From: Bacteroidales bacterium
GTDB lineage: Bacteria; Bacteroidota; Bacteroidia; Bacteroidales; UBA3824
Assembly (NCBI GenBank): GCA_016286055.1
Contig: JAEERW010000016.1
Coordinates: 17,657 to 81,656, forward strand
Reading direction: 5' to 3'
DNA: 64,000 bases
Shown: in pieces, positions 53,129 through 62,178 of the stretch
Numbering within the stretch: the first letter of the stretch is position 1
How the letters are laid out: each line of letters begins with the position of its first letter
The notes under the pieces: generated by a model
Databases searched by the model: none
Told to the model about the DNA's origin: nothing
Seen by the model: the letters and a program-made list of their open reading frames with translations, nothing else
Program-made: the position numbers and the translations under genes

Positions 53129-54157
53129 TTAAAACTTGGTCTCGGAAGTTACCCTAAACACGGCAGTTGTCTTAGAGCCGCGTTTGTAAAATTCGCAGAG
53201 CCAACCACGCTGCAAAAATTTTTCGCGAAGAGTTTCGGCAGAAGTTTCGGTGGTGAATGAAACAATATTTGCGCAAGGTTTTTCGGGATTGAAGCCCATT
53301 TCGCGGAGAGTGTCGTAAAGGCGGAGAACGTTTTCGCAGAGGGCATCGCGCTCATCATCAGAATAATCAATAAATGTTTGAAGGTCGAAGGCGGCAGTGG
53401 CAAGCGTACCTTGCTGAACGCTTACCGAATATCTAAGCGATACAGACCGACGGCGAAGAAGTTCTATCAAAGTGGAATCGCCACAGACAAACGCTCCTAC
53501 CGAGGCTTTGAGAGTGGATTGAAGATTAACGATTTTTAAATCGGCAAAACCACGAATGCCGCAATGCTCGTCGCTACCACGTCCGTTTTTACCACAGGCG
53601 AGAAAACCGAAACTATCGTCTACCACCACCAAAGCGTTGTATTTTTCTGCCAATTGTTTTATGGCGTTGAGATTGGCACATTGCCCCGAATCGCAAAAAA
53701 TACCGTCGGTAACTATCATCCTGATTCTCCGCATTTGCGATAGTTTCAATTTATCTTCAAGTTTAGACATATCGTTGTGGCGGAAGCGGAGTTTTTCGGC
53801 AGCAGAAAGACGTATGCCACGCATCAAAGAGGGATTGCAATATTCGTCGTAAATAATGGCGTCGGTATCGTTTAAGAGGTTGGCGGCAAAATCGGCAGTA
53901 ATAGCCTCGTAAGATGGAAACACCAATATTTCAGGCACTTGAAGAAAATCACAAACTACGGATTCAAACTCCTTTTGTTCTTTGGTAACACCGCACGAAT
54001 AGGTGTTGAAAATGGTTTGGAAGCCACCCATTACACCAGTGTTAGAAAAATTAATAATTGATGTATTATCAAAGTCGAAAACCATATCAGATGGTCGCGA
54101 TATGGCTTTCGACATTACAAGTTCTTCTTCAAAAAACTGACGGCTGTTTGAATCCAT
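53129..54157 (-). CDS. PLP-dependent alpha-oxoamine-synthase-like enzyme
   Basis: 342 residues, shorter than the usual 390-400 of KBL/AONS/SPT enzymes. Family marks: FSNTGVMGGFQTIFNTYSCGVTKEQKEFESVVCDFL, VFPSYEAITADFAANLL, DEYCNPSLMRGIRLS, RMIVTDGIFCDSGQCANLNAIKQLAEKYNALVVVDDSFGF, and LQSTLKAS, which holds the PLP lysine. The PLP-stacking His of the DDSHA motif is Phe here and the lysine loop is one residue shorter. It may have altered or lost condensing activity. It is in line with rpoN (downstream) and the lipoprotein gene (upstream, gap 17 nt), probably one operon. Confidence 0.8.
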   Translation of the reverse strand: MDSNSRQFFEEELVMSKAISRPSDMVFDFDNTSIINFSNTGVMGGFQTIFNTYSCGVTKEQKEFESVVCDFLQVPEILVFPSYEAITADFAANLLNDTDAIIYDEYCNPSLMRGIRLSAAEKLRFRHNDMSKLEDKLKLSQMRRIRMIVTDGIFCDSGQCANLNAIKQLAEKYNALVVVDDSFGFLACGKNGRGSDEHCGIRGFADLKIVNLQSTLKASVGAFVCGDSTLIELLRRRSVSLRYSVSVQQGTLATAAFDLQTFIDYSDDERDALCENVLRLYDTLREMGFNPEKPCANIVSFTTETSAETLREKFLQRGWLCEFYKRGSKTTAVFRVTSETKF

Positions 54158-54174
54158 AGTTTAAATAATGATGG

Positions 54175-55116
54175 TTATTTTCGCTTATAATAAGTTTTTA
54201 CTCCTGTGCTACTTTCGCGGCAGTTGCCGGTATACTTGTAAGTGATTTCATCGGTGTCGGACGAATTATCCTCTTTATAGTTACTTTTAGTAACAGATTT
54301 AATCAAACGTCCGGCATTGTCGTATTCGTAAGTAGAATTAGAGGTCATAGCCGTATTCTCGTAAATCTGTTTTGACAATGTTCCATCGGCATTATACTCA
54401 TTAGTAGTGGTTTCGGCAACTTCCCATTTTCCATTTTTGGCTTTACGCTTTGTTTCAGAACTCTTTACAAGATATTTACCACCTATCGAAACATAAGATA
54501 TGCGAGTTTCTGATAAGCCCTCTTCCTGAGAATTTACAACTATAAGAGTGTCATTATTATTTGCGTCAAAATATTTCTCGGTTATAGTTTTTTTGGGCTC
54601 GCACTCCATCATCGAAAGAATACGGGTTTCGGTACTTTTGTTACCCTCGTATTTGGTTGTGGAGGTCTCCTCGCCGCCGTCGGCACCGTAATAGGTTTCT
54701 ACAAGACGGTTTTGCGAATCATAGGTATAAGTGTCGGTGGTTTCAATCTCAGAATCGCTGATAGGGTCGTAATAAACGTAAGACGTGAGGTTGCCATTGT
54801 CGTCGTAGTTATAGTTGACAATGCATCCGCAACGGTTTTCCTCGTAATAGTCGGCGAATTTTTTACTTATTCTGTCTTTGGCATCATATTCCAAACGGTA
54901 GGCAGTGTCGCCATTGCTTTGAATTTCGTAAAGCGGTTTTTCCCAATCGATACCATCGTCAACGGGCTGGGCGGGTTGCGGTTCGGGTTGAGTTTCGGTA
55001 ACGGCAGATGCAGTGGAATCAACATTCTGAGCGGTTTGATTATTACCATTGGATGCGCATCCTGCCAAAACTGCAAGCGATGCCAATGATAAAATAGTTA
55101 GATAATGGTTTTTCAT
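54175..55116 (-). CDS. YD-repeat lipoprotein, tandem copy 3
   Basis: 313 residues. Signal with lipobox VLAGC (Cys19), then a low-complexity Gln/Glu/Pro stretch and the phrase DDGIDWEKPLYEIQ, shared with the other two copies. The body has repeated YD-type units (DAKDRISKKFADYYEENR, YDDNGNLTSYVYYDP, YDSQNRLVETYYGADGG, YNADGTLSKQIYENTAM, YDNAGRLIKSVTKSNY), typical of cell-surface RHS/YD lipoproteins without the large core. It is the most divergent of the three at its C-terminus and ends VKTYYKRK. Gene of a three-copy array, 17 nt before the PLP enzyme gene. Confidence 0.82.
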   Translation of the reverse strand: MKNHYLTILSLASLAVLAGCASNGNNQTAQNVDSTASAVTETQPEPQPAQPVDDGIDWEKPLYEIQSNGDTAYRLEYDAKDRISKKFADYYEENRCGCIVNYNYDDNGNLTSYVYYDPISDSEIETTDTYTYDSQNRLVETYYGADGGEETSTTKYEGNKSTETRILSMMECEPKKTITEKYFDANNNDTLIVVNSQEEGLSETRISYVSIGGKYLVKSSETKRKAKNGKWEVAETTTNEYNADGTLSKQIYENTAMTSNSTYEYDNAGRLIKSVTKSNYKEDNSSDTDEITYKYTGNCRESSTGVKTYYKRK

Positions 55117-55161
55117 TGTAAATAAAAGTTTTAACTAATGATATGTAAAAGATTGAATTAC

Positions 55162-56013
55162 TTATTTTTTTGCATAGTATGTTTTATATCCGTTGTCCTC
55201 GATTTTGCAGTTGCCATCGTAAGAATAAGTGTAAGTACTGGTCCTGGCGGGATCGCCGTCGCCATAATCACTAACACAAATACTTTTGGTCAACCTGCCG
55301 TATTGGTCGTATTCGTTATCCTTTTTAAAAGAAACAAATTTTTGTCCATCTTTGGTCTCCTTGTTGGTAATCGATGATTTTAAAACCTTTTTACCGTTGA
55401 TGGTGACGTATGTAAAGCGAGTGGTATAGATGTCGGGCTTGACAGTGTAGTCGGGTTCGGTATCGTCCGCTCTGCGAACCAACTGCGATTTGTCTATCTC
55501 CAAAGTATCGTTTCCGTCGGCATCAAAATAGGTTTCAATAACGTTTTTATAGATCTCCTCCGAATATGATTCTGACTCAGTGATTTTTTTGTTGCCTTCA
55601 TAGCGGTATGTGGAGGTTACATCGGATGATAGGTCATGTGTTTTGTAGGCAATAACACGGTTTTGCGAATCGAATTGTTTAGAATAACTTCCGATTTCCA
55701 GATCTTCGGAAACACAAGAAGTGTCGTTACCGGCGGCATCGTAATAATAAGTAGAATACGACTCCTCACTGTTATCAGAATAGTAAGAGACCTTTACAAG
55801 TTTGCCGGAAGCATTGTATTGATACACTGTGGAAGTATCTCCCATTTTGTCAAGAGAATAAAGCGGTTTTCCCCAATCGATACCGTCGTCAACGGGCTGG
55901 GCGGGTTGCTGTTCAGTGTCATTCTGAGCGTTTTGATTGTTACCATTGGATGCGCATCCTGCCAAAACTGCAAGCGATGCCAATGATAAAATAGTTAGAT
56001 AATGATTTTTCAT
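55162..56013 (-). CDS. YD-repeat lipoprotein, tandem copy 2
   Basis: 283 residues. Its first 26 residues are identical to copy 3 and its C-terminal third (KSQLVRRADD to YKTYYAKK) is nearly identical to copy 1, so it looks like a hybrid of its neighbours or a recent conversion product. It shares the phrase DDGIDW-KPLYSLD with the others. The same leader sequence, about 45 nt, precedes copies 2 and 3. It should be a lipoprotein of the outer membrane; function unknown. Confidence 0.82.
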   Translation of the reverse strand: MKNHYLTILSLASLAVLAGCASNGNNQNAQNDTEQQPAQPVDDGIDWGKPLYSLDKMGDTSTVYQYNASGKLVKVSYYSDNSEESYSTYYYDAAGNDTSCVSEDLEIGSYSKQFDSQNRVIAYKTHDLSSDVTSTYRYEGNKKITESESYSEEIYKNVIETYFDADGNDTLEIDKSQLVRRADDTEPDYTVKPDIYTTRFTYVTINGKKVLKSSITNKETKDGQKFVSFKKDNEYDQYGRLTKSICVSDYGDGDPARTSTYTYSYDGNCKIEDNGYKTYYAKK

Positions 56014-56058
56014 TGTAAATAACAGTTTTAATTAATGATATGTAAAATATTGAATTAC

Positions 56059-56949
56059 TTATTTTTTTGCATAGTATGTTTTATAACCGTAAGTGTCGGT
56101 TTTGCAGTTGCCATCGTAAGAATAAGTGTAAGTATCGGTAGTGGCAGGATCGCCGTTGCCCTGATCCGAAACACAAATATTTTTGGTCAACCTGCCGTAT
56201 TGGTCGTATTCGTTATCCTCCTTAGAAAAAACAAATTTTTTCCCGTCTTTGGTCTCCTTGTTGGTAACCGATGATTTTAAAACCCTCTTGCCGTTGATGG
56301 TTACGTAGGTATTGCGGGTGGTAAAAATATCGGGCTTAACAGAGTAGTCGGGGTCGGTATCGGACGCTTCGCGAACCAACTGCGATTTATTTATAACCAA
56401 AGTATCGTTTCCATCGGCATCAAAATAGGTTTCAATAACTTCTTTATAGATACACTCGGAAAGGGATGATTCTGACTCAGTGATTTTTTTGTTGCCCTCA
56501 TAGCGGTATGTGGCGGATTCTGAATCAGATTCGCCATCCATTTCGTAGGCAATAACACGGTTTTGCGAATCGAATTTTTTTGAAAAACCTCCGCAGGGTA
56601 ATTCCTGACTTTCGTCTACGAAAAATGAAACACAAGAAGTGTCGTTACCGGCGGCATCGTAATAATATTTACTTCCCGACATTAAATGTTTTTCGTAATA
56701 GTTACTGTGCTTAACAAGTTTGCCGGCAGCATTGTATTGATACACATCGGATGTATCTCCCTTTTCGTCAAGCGAATAAAGTGGTTTTTCCCAATCAATA
56801 CCATCGTCTAATACCTGAGATTCTGATTTGGTTTCAGTGGCGGCGGAGGCAGTTGAATCTACATTCTGAGCGTTTTGATGTGAATTGTTTGATGCGCATC
56901 CTGCCAAAACAGCCGATGCACACAAAATTGTTAAATAGTTGATTTTCAT
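56059..56949 (-). CDS. YD-repeat lipoprotein, tandem copy 1
   Basis: 296 residues with lipobox VLAGC. The signal is shorter than in the other two copies. The C-terminal third closely matches copy 2 (KEVIETYFDADGNDTLVINKSQLVREASDTDPDYSVKPDIFTTR). It is the 5'-most gene of the array. A -7-like TACCTTTG is at 56985-56992 on the minus strand, without a clear -33, and would drive the whole operon through rpoN. Divergent from pyrH. Confidence 0.82.
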   Translation of the reverse strand: MKINYLTILCASAVLAGCASNNSHQNAQNVDSTASAATETKSESQVLDDGIDWEKPLYSLDEKGDTSDVYQYNAAGKLVKHSNYYEKHLMSGSKYYYDAAGNDTSCVSFFVDESQELPCGGFSKKFDSQNRVIAYEMDGESDSESATYRYEGNKKITESESSLSECIYKEVIETYFDADGNDTLVINKSQLVREASDTDPDYSVKPDIFTTRNTYVTINGKRVLKSSVTNKETKDGKKFVFSKEDNEYDQYGRLTKNICVSDQGNGDPATTDTYTYSYDGNCKTDTYGYKTYYAKK

Positions 56950-57063
56950 AATTATAAAAAATTAATTGATTAAATAATACAGGGCAAAGGTAAAAAAATT
57001 AATCTACATATTATATTAATTCGTAAATTTGCATTGAATCTAAAACTTATAAACACAGCACAA

Positions 57064-57771
57064 ATGGTAAAATACAAACGCATATTATTGAAACTCAGCG
57101 GCGAAGCACTTGCCGGCGAAGATCATTACGGCATCAACGCCTCTACCCTCGAAGAATTTGGAAAAGAAATTTTGGAACTTACCAACGATGGTGTTCAGGT
57201 GGGAATAGTTGTGGGCGGAGGAAACATTTTCCGCGGACTCACCGGCACAAGCAAGGGCATAGAACGCACCAAGGGCGACAGTATGGGAATGCTTGCCACC
57301 ACTATCAACGCCATTGCTATTCAAAGCGAGATTGAGGCTCTCGGAGGAAAAGCCAAAGTGCTAACTTCCACACTTATGGAACCTTACGCCGAAAGATTTT
57401 CAAGAAACCGCGCCATTCACGCATTAGAAAAAGGGCACGTGGTAATTTTCTCAGGCGGAACAGGTAATCCATACTTTACTACCGACAGTGCAGCAGCATT
57501 ACGTGCAGTTGAAATCAATGCCGACATCCTAATCAAGGGCACCAAGGTTGACGGCATTTACGACAAAGACCCGATGAAATACCCCGACGCTGTAAAATTC
57601 AACGAAATATCTTACGACGAAACTATCAGCCGCAAACTTAAAGTGATGGACCTCACAGCATTTGCCCTGTGCAGCGAAAACAAAATGCCTATTATGGTTT
57701 TTGATATGACTAAAAAAGGCAACTTGAAAAAAGTAATAAACGGCGAAAAAATAGGAACTTTGGTAAAATAA
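57064..57771 (+). CDS. pyrH: uridylate kinase PyrH
   Basis: 235 residues from the ATG at 57064; the in-frame ATG at 57034 is excluded because the family starts at MVKYKRILLKLSGEALAG. PyrH converts UMP to UDP with ATP. Motifs: KLSGEALAG, VGIVVGGGNIFRG, GDSMGMLATTINAIAIQ, HVVIFSGGTGNPYFTTDSAAALRAVEINADILIKGTKVDGIYDKDP, LKVMDLTAFALCSENKMPIMVFDM. Full length. The -7-like TAAATTTG (57024-57031) precedes it. The dehydrogenase gene follows after 33 nt. Confidence 0.98.
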   Translation: MVKYKRILLKLSGEALAGEDHYGINASTLEEFGKEILELTNDGVQVGIVVGGGNIFRGLTGTSKGIERTKGDSMGMLATTINAIAIQSEIEALGGKAKVLTSTLMEPYAERFSRNRAIHALEKGHVVIFSGGTGNPYFTTDSAAALRAVEINADILIKGTKVDGIYDKDPMKYPDAVKFNEISYDETISRKLKVMDLTAFALCSENKMPIMVFDMTKKGNLKKVINGEKIGTLVK

Positions 57772-57804
57772 TTGTAGCAAATAAATAACACATTTGCTAA
57801 AAAG

Positions 57805-58848
57805 ATGAGATACCTCGATCACAAAAAGACGGCCGAAATTATCCGCCGAATACTTAAAGAGAACCGCGTAGACCAAGAATCTATCGACCATTTGACCGAA
57901 AGCATCATAGATGCGTCGCTCAAAGGCATTGATACGCACGGCCTGGCACTGTTTCCGCATTACTTAGAAGGTTTTCAATTGGGCAGAATAAACCGCAAAC
58001 CGCAATTCAGAATTATCAAAGACAGCGGCTCTGCCAAACTTATCGACGCCGACGGCGCAATAGGACACCACGCAGGACGATTCGCGATGGATTTCTGCAT
58101 AGATATGGCTTCAAAAAACGGCTCAGGTTGTTGCGCGGTGCGAAACTCGTCGCATTTTGGCGCGGCAGAATATTTCACCATCTACGCCGCCAAGCACAAT
58201 ATGCTCGGATTCGCTTTCACCAATACAAACTCTCTTGTAAAGGCGTTCAACGCCGTAGAGCCTATGTTCGGCACTAACCCGATATGCTTTGCGTGTCCCA
58301 TCGAGGGCGAAGAACCTCTCAGCCTTGATATGGCAACAAGCGTAATCTCTTGGAATCACGTGCGTAACTATAAAGAAGCGGGACTAACACTTGAAGACGG
58401 CTGCGCCTACGATGCAGAAGGTCATTTCACCACCGACCCTCACGCCGCTAAATGTGTCCGCCCGATTGGAGATTACAAAGGTTACGGTCTTGGAATGATG
58501 GTGGAGATTCTATGCAGTGTGCTCACCGGCAGCGACTTAGGCAAAGACCTTATGCCCATGTTCCATTCTGATATGACCAAAAAACGTGGTATATCTCACT
58601 TTTTTCACGCAATAGACATCAGCAAATTTACCAAAGTGAGCGACTTTGCCAAACGTATGAAGACTTTGGCAGAATTTATCCGCTCAATGCGTCCGCTCGA
58701 AGGCAAAGAGGTGATGATTCCCGGCGACCCCGAAAAACGCCGCAAAGCCGAACGCCTAAAAACCGGTATCCCTATGACCGACAATGTATTTGCCGAGTTT
58801 ATAGCAATAAGTAAAGATTTTGAAGAAGCGGTGATAAGGGAGGATTAA
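57805..58848 (+). CDS. Ldh-family (malate/L-lactate/ureidoglycolate-type) dehydrogenase
   Basis: 347 residues of the NAD(P)-dependent Ldh-2/MDH-2 family (YlbC/AllD/ComC), distinct from classical lactate dehydrogenases. Marks: GIDTHGLALFPHYLEGFQLGRINRKP, GAIGHHAGRFAMDFCIDMA, CAVRNSSHFGAAEYF, AFTNTNSLVKAFNAVEPMFGTNPICFACP, LDMATSVISWNHVRNYKEAG, and IGDYKGYGLGMMVEILCSVLTGSDLG. Substrate is not predictable (2-hydroxyacid). 33 nt after pyrH, probably cotranscribed. Its stop codon overlaps that of the convergent helicase in TTAA. Confidence 0.93.
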   Translation: MRYLDHKKTAEIIRRILKENRVDQESIDHLTESIIDASLKGIDTHGLALFPHYLEGFQLGRINRKPQFRIIKDSGSAKLIDADGAIGHHAGRFAMDFCIDMASKNGSGCCAVRNSSHFGAAEYFTIYAAKHNMLGFAFTNTNSLVKAFNAVEPMFGTNPICFACPIEGEEPLSLDMATSVISWNHVRNYKEAGLTLEDGCAYDAEGHFTTDPHAAKCVRPIGDYKGYGLGMMVEILCSVLTGSDLGKDLMPMFHSDMTKKRGISHFFHAIDISKFTKVSDFAKRMKTLAEFIRSMRPLEGKEVMIPGDPEKRRKAERLKTGIPMTDNVFAEFIAISKDFEEAVIRED

Positions 58849-61085
58849 ATCACACTCCCCCTCCCCCATTGCAACACTCTCTCTTTCATACCTTTAATAT
58901 CGAGCACACCGTAGGCGAAACCTTTTTTGATGAGTTCTTCGGGCACATAGATGTCGTATTTTTCAAAAATGGGGTTTTCGTCGCGGTAAACGAGCGTGAG
59001 TGGGTCGAAATCTACCTGAGCCTCCTCAGTGGTGATTTGATAAAACTCCTCAGCAGAGGTGCGCATAGTAAACTGCATATAGTAAGGACGGCACGGACTA
59101 AGTCCCTTAATACCAAGCCGTGCGCCGCAACGTATTTTCAAAAATCGCTCCAAGGCTATAAAGGCGTATGTGCCGAGCCACGGAAACAATGCCCACATAC
59201 TGCCGCCAAGATTAATGAGCGGATTATGAGCCAATCCCGACTTTTGAAACAATTCTCGTGCGTCGCGCAGACGGAAAACTGCATTTCGCATAAGGTAGCG
59301 GTATGATTCTGAGCCGTTTAGCACCGAATGCATTTTTTCAAGAATTCGGGTATGAATATCGCCCGCGCAATCGCCAAAATATGCTGGAACACGTCCCTTA
59401 ACCAATGTGCAGTAAACCTCGTGACGATTGTGGTCAACGCTATCCACAGCCCACACACGACCCGCAATGGCAATCTTCTCTCCCACTGGCGGCGGCTTAA
59501 CTATTGTGCCAAGTTCCTGAGAATCACTACGAACGGTATATTCCAAATTTTCTTGAAACACAGCGTAAAACTTGTAGTTATTGACCACTCGCTCGCCGGT
59601 AAGACCCGTAATCAAACCTCCATTTTCGGTGCGTACAATATGGTCGGTTTTTAAAAGGTGGCGCAAAAGTATGCGGTAATCGTCTTGCGAGATAGTTTTG
59701 AAAACGCTGAGAGTAAGAATACGCGATGCAAGTTCGGCGGCGGTCATTTCGCCACACGAAGCCAAAGTGCTCATAGTCTGGTGATAAAGCAGGCTAAACG
59801 GCAAACGACCAATGCGCGGCGGCTCCACAAAACGCTCCTCTATGTATAACTGTATCAGCGCGATAGTCTGAATCAAATACCACGGAATATTGTCGGGCAG
59901 CATAGCACGCGATTCGGGATGCTCCTCACGCATAACAAAGTGCATTTCAGACGGGTTTCCACGGCGACCTGTACGACCGAGACGTTGCAAAAACCCCGAA
60001 ACGGTAAACGGTGCGTCGATATGAAACGCACGTTCCAAACGTCCGATGTCGATACCGAGTTCCAAAGTGGCAGTGGCGCACACCGACATCAGGGATTCAT
60101 CGTCTTTCATATCCTCCTCGGCACTCTCGCGATACGACACGGAGAGGTTTCCGTGATGAATAAGAAAACGATCGGGTTCGCCGTTTACCTCGCAATATTG
60201 GCGAAGTTGTTGGCAGACACTTTCGCACTCCTCGCGCGAATTGGTAAAAATCAAGCACTTGGCATCTTTGGTATGTTCAAAAATATAACCTATACCCGGG
60301 TCGGCAGCCTTTGGAGCAGTATCAGTGGGCGCATCGGGCACAGGCGTAGAGATTTGCTCAGTTTTATCGTCTGACGCTTGTGGCGCAGTGTTAAAGAAGT
60401 GCTCCACAGATAGCCTCCAACGGTCTTTCGCCCCTTCAATTTTTGGAATGACAGTTTGGTGACCACTTCCCGAAGAAAGGAAACGCCCTGCCTCAACGGG
60501 ATTGCCTATTGTGGCAGAGAGACCAATACGGCGAGGGTTGCAATCGGCAATAGAGCAGAGCCGCTGAATAAGGCAGAAAGTCTGATAGCCTCTATCGCCC
60601 CGCAATAATGAGTGAATTTCGTCGATAACTATAAACCTAAGGTCGCAAAATAGCGATGGAATCATTGCGTGCTTGGTAATCAACAGTGCTTCAAGCGATT
60701 CGGGAGTAATCTGCAACACACCAGCGGGATGGTTGAGCAGTTTGCGTTTTTTGCTTTGCGACACATCGCCGTGCCAACGAGTAACGGGTATGGTCGCCTC
60801 TTGACAAAGTTCTTCAAGCCTACCGAATTGGTCGTTGATCAATGCTTTAAGGGGTGCTATATAAAGTATTCCAACAGATTTAGAAGGGTCTTCGTCTAAG
60901 AGGGTCAGCATAGGGAAAAACGCAGCCTCGGTTTTGCCCGATGCAGTAGATGCGCACAGCAGCACATCGGCGTTTGTGGTAAAGATAGCCTCACCAGCCG
61001 CATTCTGCACCGCCCTCAGCGTCTGCCACCCATTGCGGTAAATATAATCCTGAATAAACGGCGAATATCGGTTGAAGACGTCCAT
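58845..61085 (-). CDS. Lhr-like DEAD/DEAH-box helicase
   Basis: 746 residues. Superfamily 2 motifs in order: CASTASGKTEAAFFP (motif I), YIAPLKALINDQFGRLEEL, ITPESLEALLITKHAM, IDEIHSLLRGDRG (motif II), GLSATIGNP (III), KCLIFTNSREECESVCQQL (IV), SVCATATLELGIDIG (V), FLQRLGRTGRRGNPSEMHFVMRE (VI). The C-terminal part (about 470-746) matches the winged-helix and beta regions of Lhr-type proteins, shorter than E. coli Lhr. It should unwind DNA or RNA-DNA hybrids. It begins 2 nt after the upstream DUF3791 gene, so the four-gene cassette is one transcript. Confidence 0.93.
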   Translation of the reverse strand: MDVFNRYSPFIQDYIYRNGWQTLRAVQNAAGEAIFTTNADVLLCASTASGKTEAAFFPMLTLLDEDPSKSVGILYIAPLKALINDQFGRLEELCQEATIPVTRWHGDVSQSKKRKLLNHPAGVLQITPESLEALLITKHAMIPSLFCDLRFIVIDEIHSLLRGDRGYQTFCLIQRLCSIADCNPRRIGLSATIGNPVEAGRFLSSGSGHQTVIPKIEGAKDRWRLSVEHFFNTAPQASDDKTEQISTPVPDAPTDTAPKAADPGIGYIFEHTKDAKCLIFTNSREECESVCQQLRQYCEVNGEPDRFLIHHGNLSVSYRESAEEDMKDDESLMSVCATATLELGIDIGRLERAFHIDAPFTVSGFLQRLGRTGRRGNPSEMHFVMREEHPESRAMLPDNIPWYLIQTIALIQLYIEERFVEPPRIGRLPFSLLYHQTMSTLASCGEMTAAELASRILTLSVFKTISQDDYRILLRHLLKTDHIVRTENGGLITGLTGERVVNNYKFYAVFQENLEYTVRSDSQELGTIVKPPPVGEKIAIAGRVWAVDSVDHNRHEVYCTLVKGRVPAYFGDCAGDIHTRILEKMHSVLNGSESYRYLMRNAVFRLRDARELFQKSGLAHNPLINLGGSMWALFPWLGTYAFIALERFLKIRCGARLGIKGLSPCRPYYMQFTMRTSAEEFYQITTEEAQVDFDPLTLVYRDENPIFEKYDIYVPEELIKKGFAYGVLDIKGMKERVLQWGRGSVI

Positions 61086-61087
61086 AG

Positions 61088-61312
61088 TTAGTTGGTTGTA
61101 GAGGTGACAGAATTTAACTTTAATTCGTTAATCAAATCATTAAGAATATATTCGTCACTAAGCAACTGCAATCCGCTGTCGGGATTAGCAAATAATTCGT
61201 ATTCGTGAGAATTGTAAAAGATATCGAAAGCGCGTTCGATATCGACGCCAAGTCGCTCAGCAAGAATTGCGGCTATTCGTCCTGTCTTTCGCCATAAAAC
61301 TTGATCTCTCAT
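61088..61312 (-). CDS. DUF3791-like small protein, copy 2
   Basis: 74 residues: GRIAAILAERLGVDIERAFDIFYNSHEYELFANPDSGLQLLSDEYILNDLINEL, a short helical pattern seen in DUF3791 partners of DUF3990 proteins. It overlaps the DUF3990 gene by 4 nt and ends 2 nt before the helicase start. It is probably an antitoxin-like or accessory protein. No membrane segment. Confidence 0.75.
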   Translation of the reverse strand: MRDQVLWRKTGRIAAILAERLGVDIERAFDIFYNSHEYELFANPDSGLQLLSDEYILNDLINELKLNSVTSTTN

Positions 61313-61815
61313 AACGAACCTCCTTTTGGCAAAACATCCTCAGTACCAATAAAATGCAAACAATCATCTATAATCTTCTGACTGCTGATACACATTTGAT
61401 GAGTAGGCTTGGCAAACAACAACAAACCTATTGCCTGTTCCACAGTAATACGTCCTGAATAATAATCCTCAACAGTATCAATCACTTGGTCGTTGGCCAC
61501 GCCACCTTCAATAATATCGTATCCAAGCCACGGTTGTTCGCCTCGACGGCTCGCTGTAATAAAATCAAGCCATTCTCTATCGTAATGCTCTAACACAAGA
61601 CGGTTTACATCAGCCGGAATGAGAGTCTCATCAAACTCATATACCGACAACAAAGGCTTTTCTTCTGCTCTAATAATGCAAACACGACGAGCCCAACGTT
61701 CAGCCTGTTCACGCAAACGGGTAACATAGAAGCCGGGACCAAAATCCAACTCCCGACGACCAACATTTGTAAGAGGCTTAGGCACACTGATATAAGAACC
61801 GTGATAGAGTTTCAT
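61309..61815 (-). CDS. DUF3990 protein (ADP-ribosyltransferase-like)
   Basis: 168 residues. MKLYHGSYISVPKPL and RRELDFGPGFYVTRLREQAERWARRV match the DUF3990 start, whose fold is related to ADP-ribosyltransferases (an HxS/T-type first strand and an FGxGFYxT turn for NAD). A later stretch GGVANDQVIDTVEDYYSGRITVEQAIGLLLFAKPTHQMCISSQKII completes the family, with the middle strand YEFDETL. If active, it would modify a host or nucleic-acid target. It overlaps both neighbours by 4 nt, the tight coupling usual of toxin-antitoxin genes. The toxin role is an inference. Confidence 0.85.
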   Translation of the reverse strand: MKLYHGSYISVPKPLTNVGRRELDFGPGFYVTRLREQAERWARRVCIIRAEEKPLLSVYEFDETLIPADVNRLVLEHYDREWLDFITASRRGEQPWLGYDIIEGGVANDQVIDTVEDYYSGRITVEQAIGLLLFAKPTHQMCISSQKIIDDCLHFIGTEDVLPKGGSL

Positions 61816-62057
61816 TTTCTACCTCCTTTTTCAGAAAATTTTGTCTCCCAATTCTTTAAGGCTTCCTTCACATTCCAAATCACACCATTTATGCTTTCGG
61901 TATGGAGAACATCATAACAATCTATTAGCAAGTGTTTTATCAGCCCAACACGTTTAAGACGGTTGTACAATTCGGTGGCTGTAATACCCATATCCTTAGC
62001 CGTCGCCCCAATTGCCAACGCCGTAAACTGTGCCTGTGTTATAGTTGATTGCGCCAT
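61812..62057 (-). CDS. DUF3791-like small protein, copy 1
   Basis: 81 residues from the ATG at 62057. An in-frame TTG at 62081 is excluded because a -7 box (TACATTTG, minus strand, 62079-62086) covers it. MAQSTITQAQFTALAIGATAKDMGITATELYNRLKRVGLIKHLLIDCYDVLHTESINGVIWNVKEALKNWE is the DUF3791 pattern, with a helix-turn-helix-like start. First gene of the cassette; overlaps the DUF3990 start by 4 nt. Confidence 0.8.
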   Translation of the reverse strand: MAQSTITQAQFTALAIGATAKDMGITATELYNRLKRVGLIKHLLIDCYDVLHTESINGVIWNVKEALKNWETKFSEKGGRK

Positions 62058-62078
62058 TGATAAATCATTTAGTTTCTG

Positions 62079-62086
62079 CAAATGTA
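62079..62086 (-). promoter_or_regulatory. -7 box of the DUF3791/DUF3990/helicase operon
   Basis: TACATTTG on the minus strand, 22 nt before the ATG at 62057. No TTTG at the usual distance upstream. Confidence 0.4.
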
Positions 62087-62178
62087 GGTGATTTTTAGGG
62101 AAAATAAAAAGAAAAGAAGATAAAAAAAGTAATCAAGAATGATGTGATATGAGATACTTTTAGTATATTTGCAATTGT

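Noticed and set aside
53640..53700. Sigma-54 -24/-12 promoter (TTGGCAC...TTGC)
   Set aside because: The GC and GG elements are at the wrong distance and the sequence lies inside a gene.
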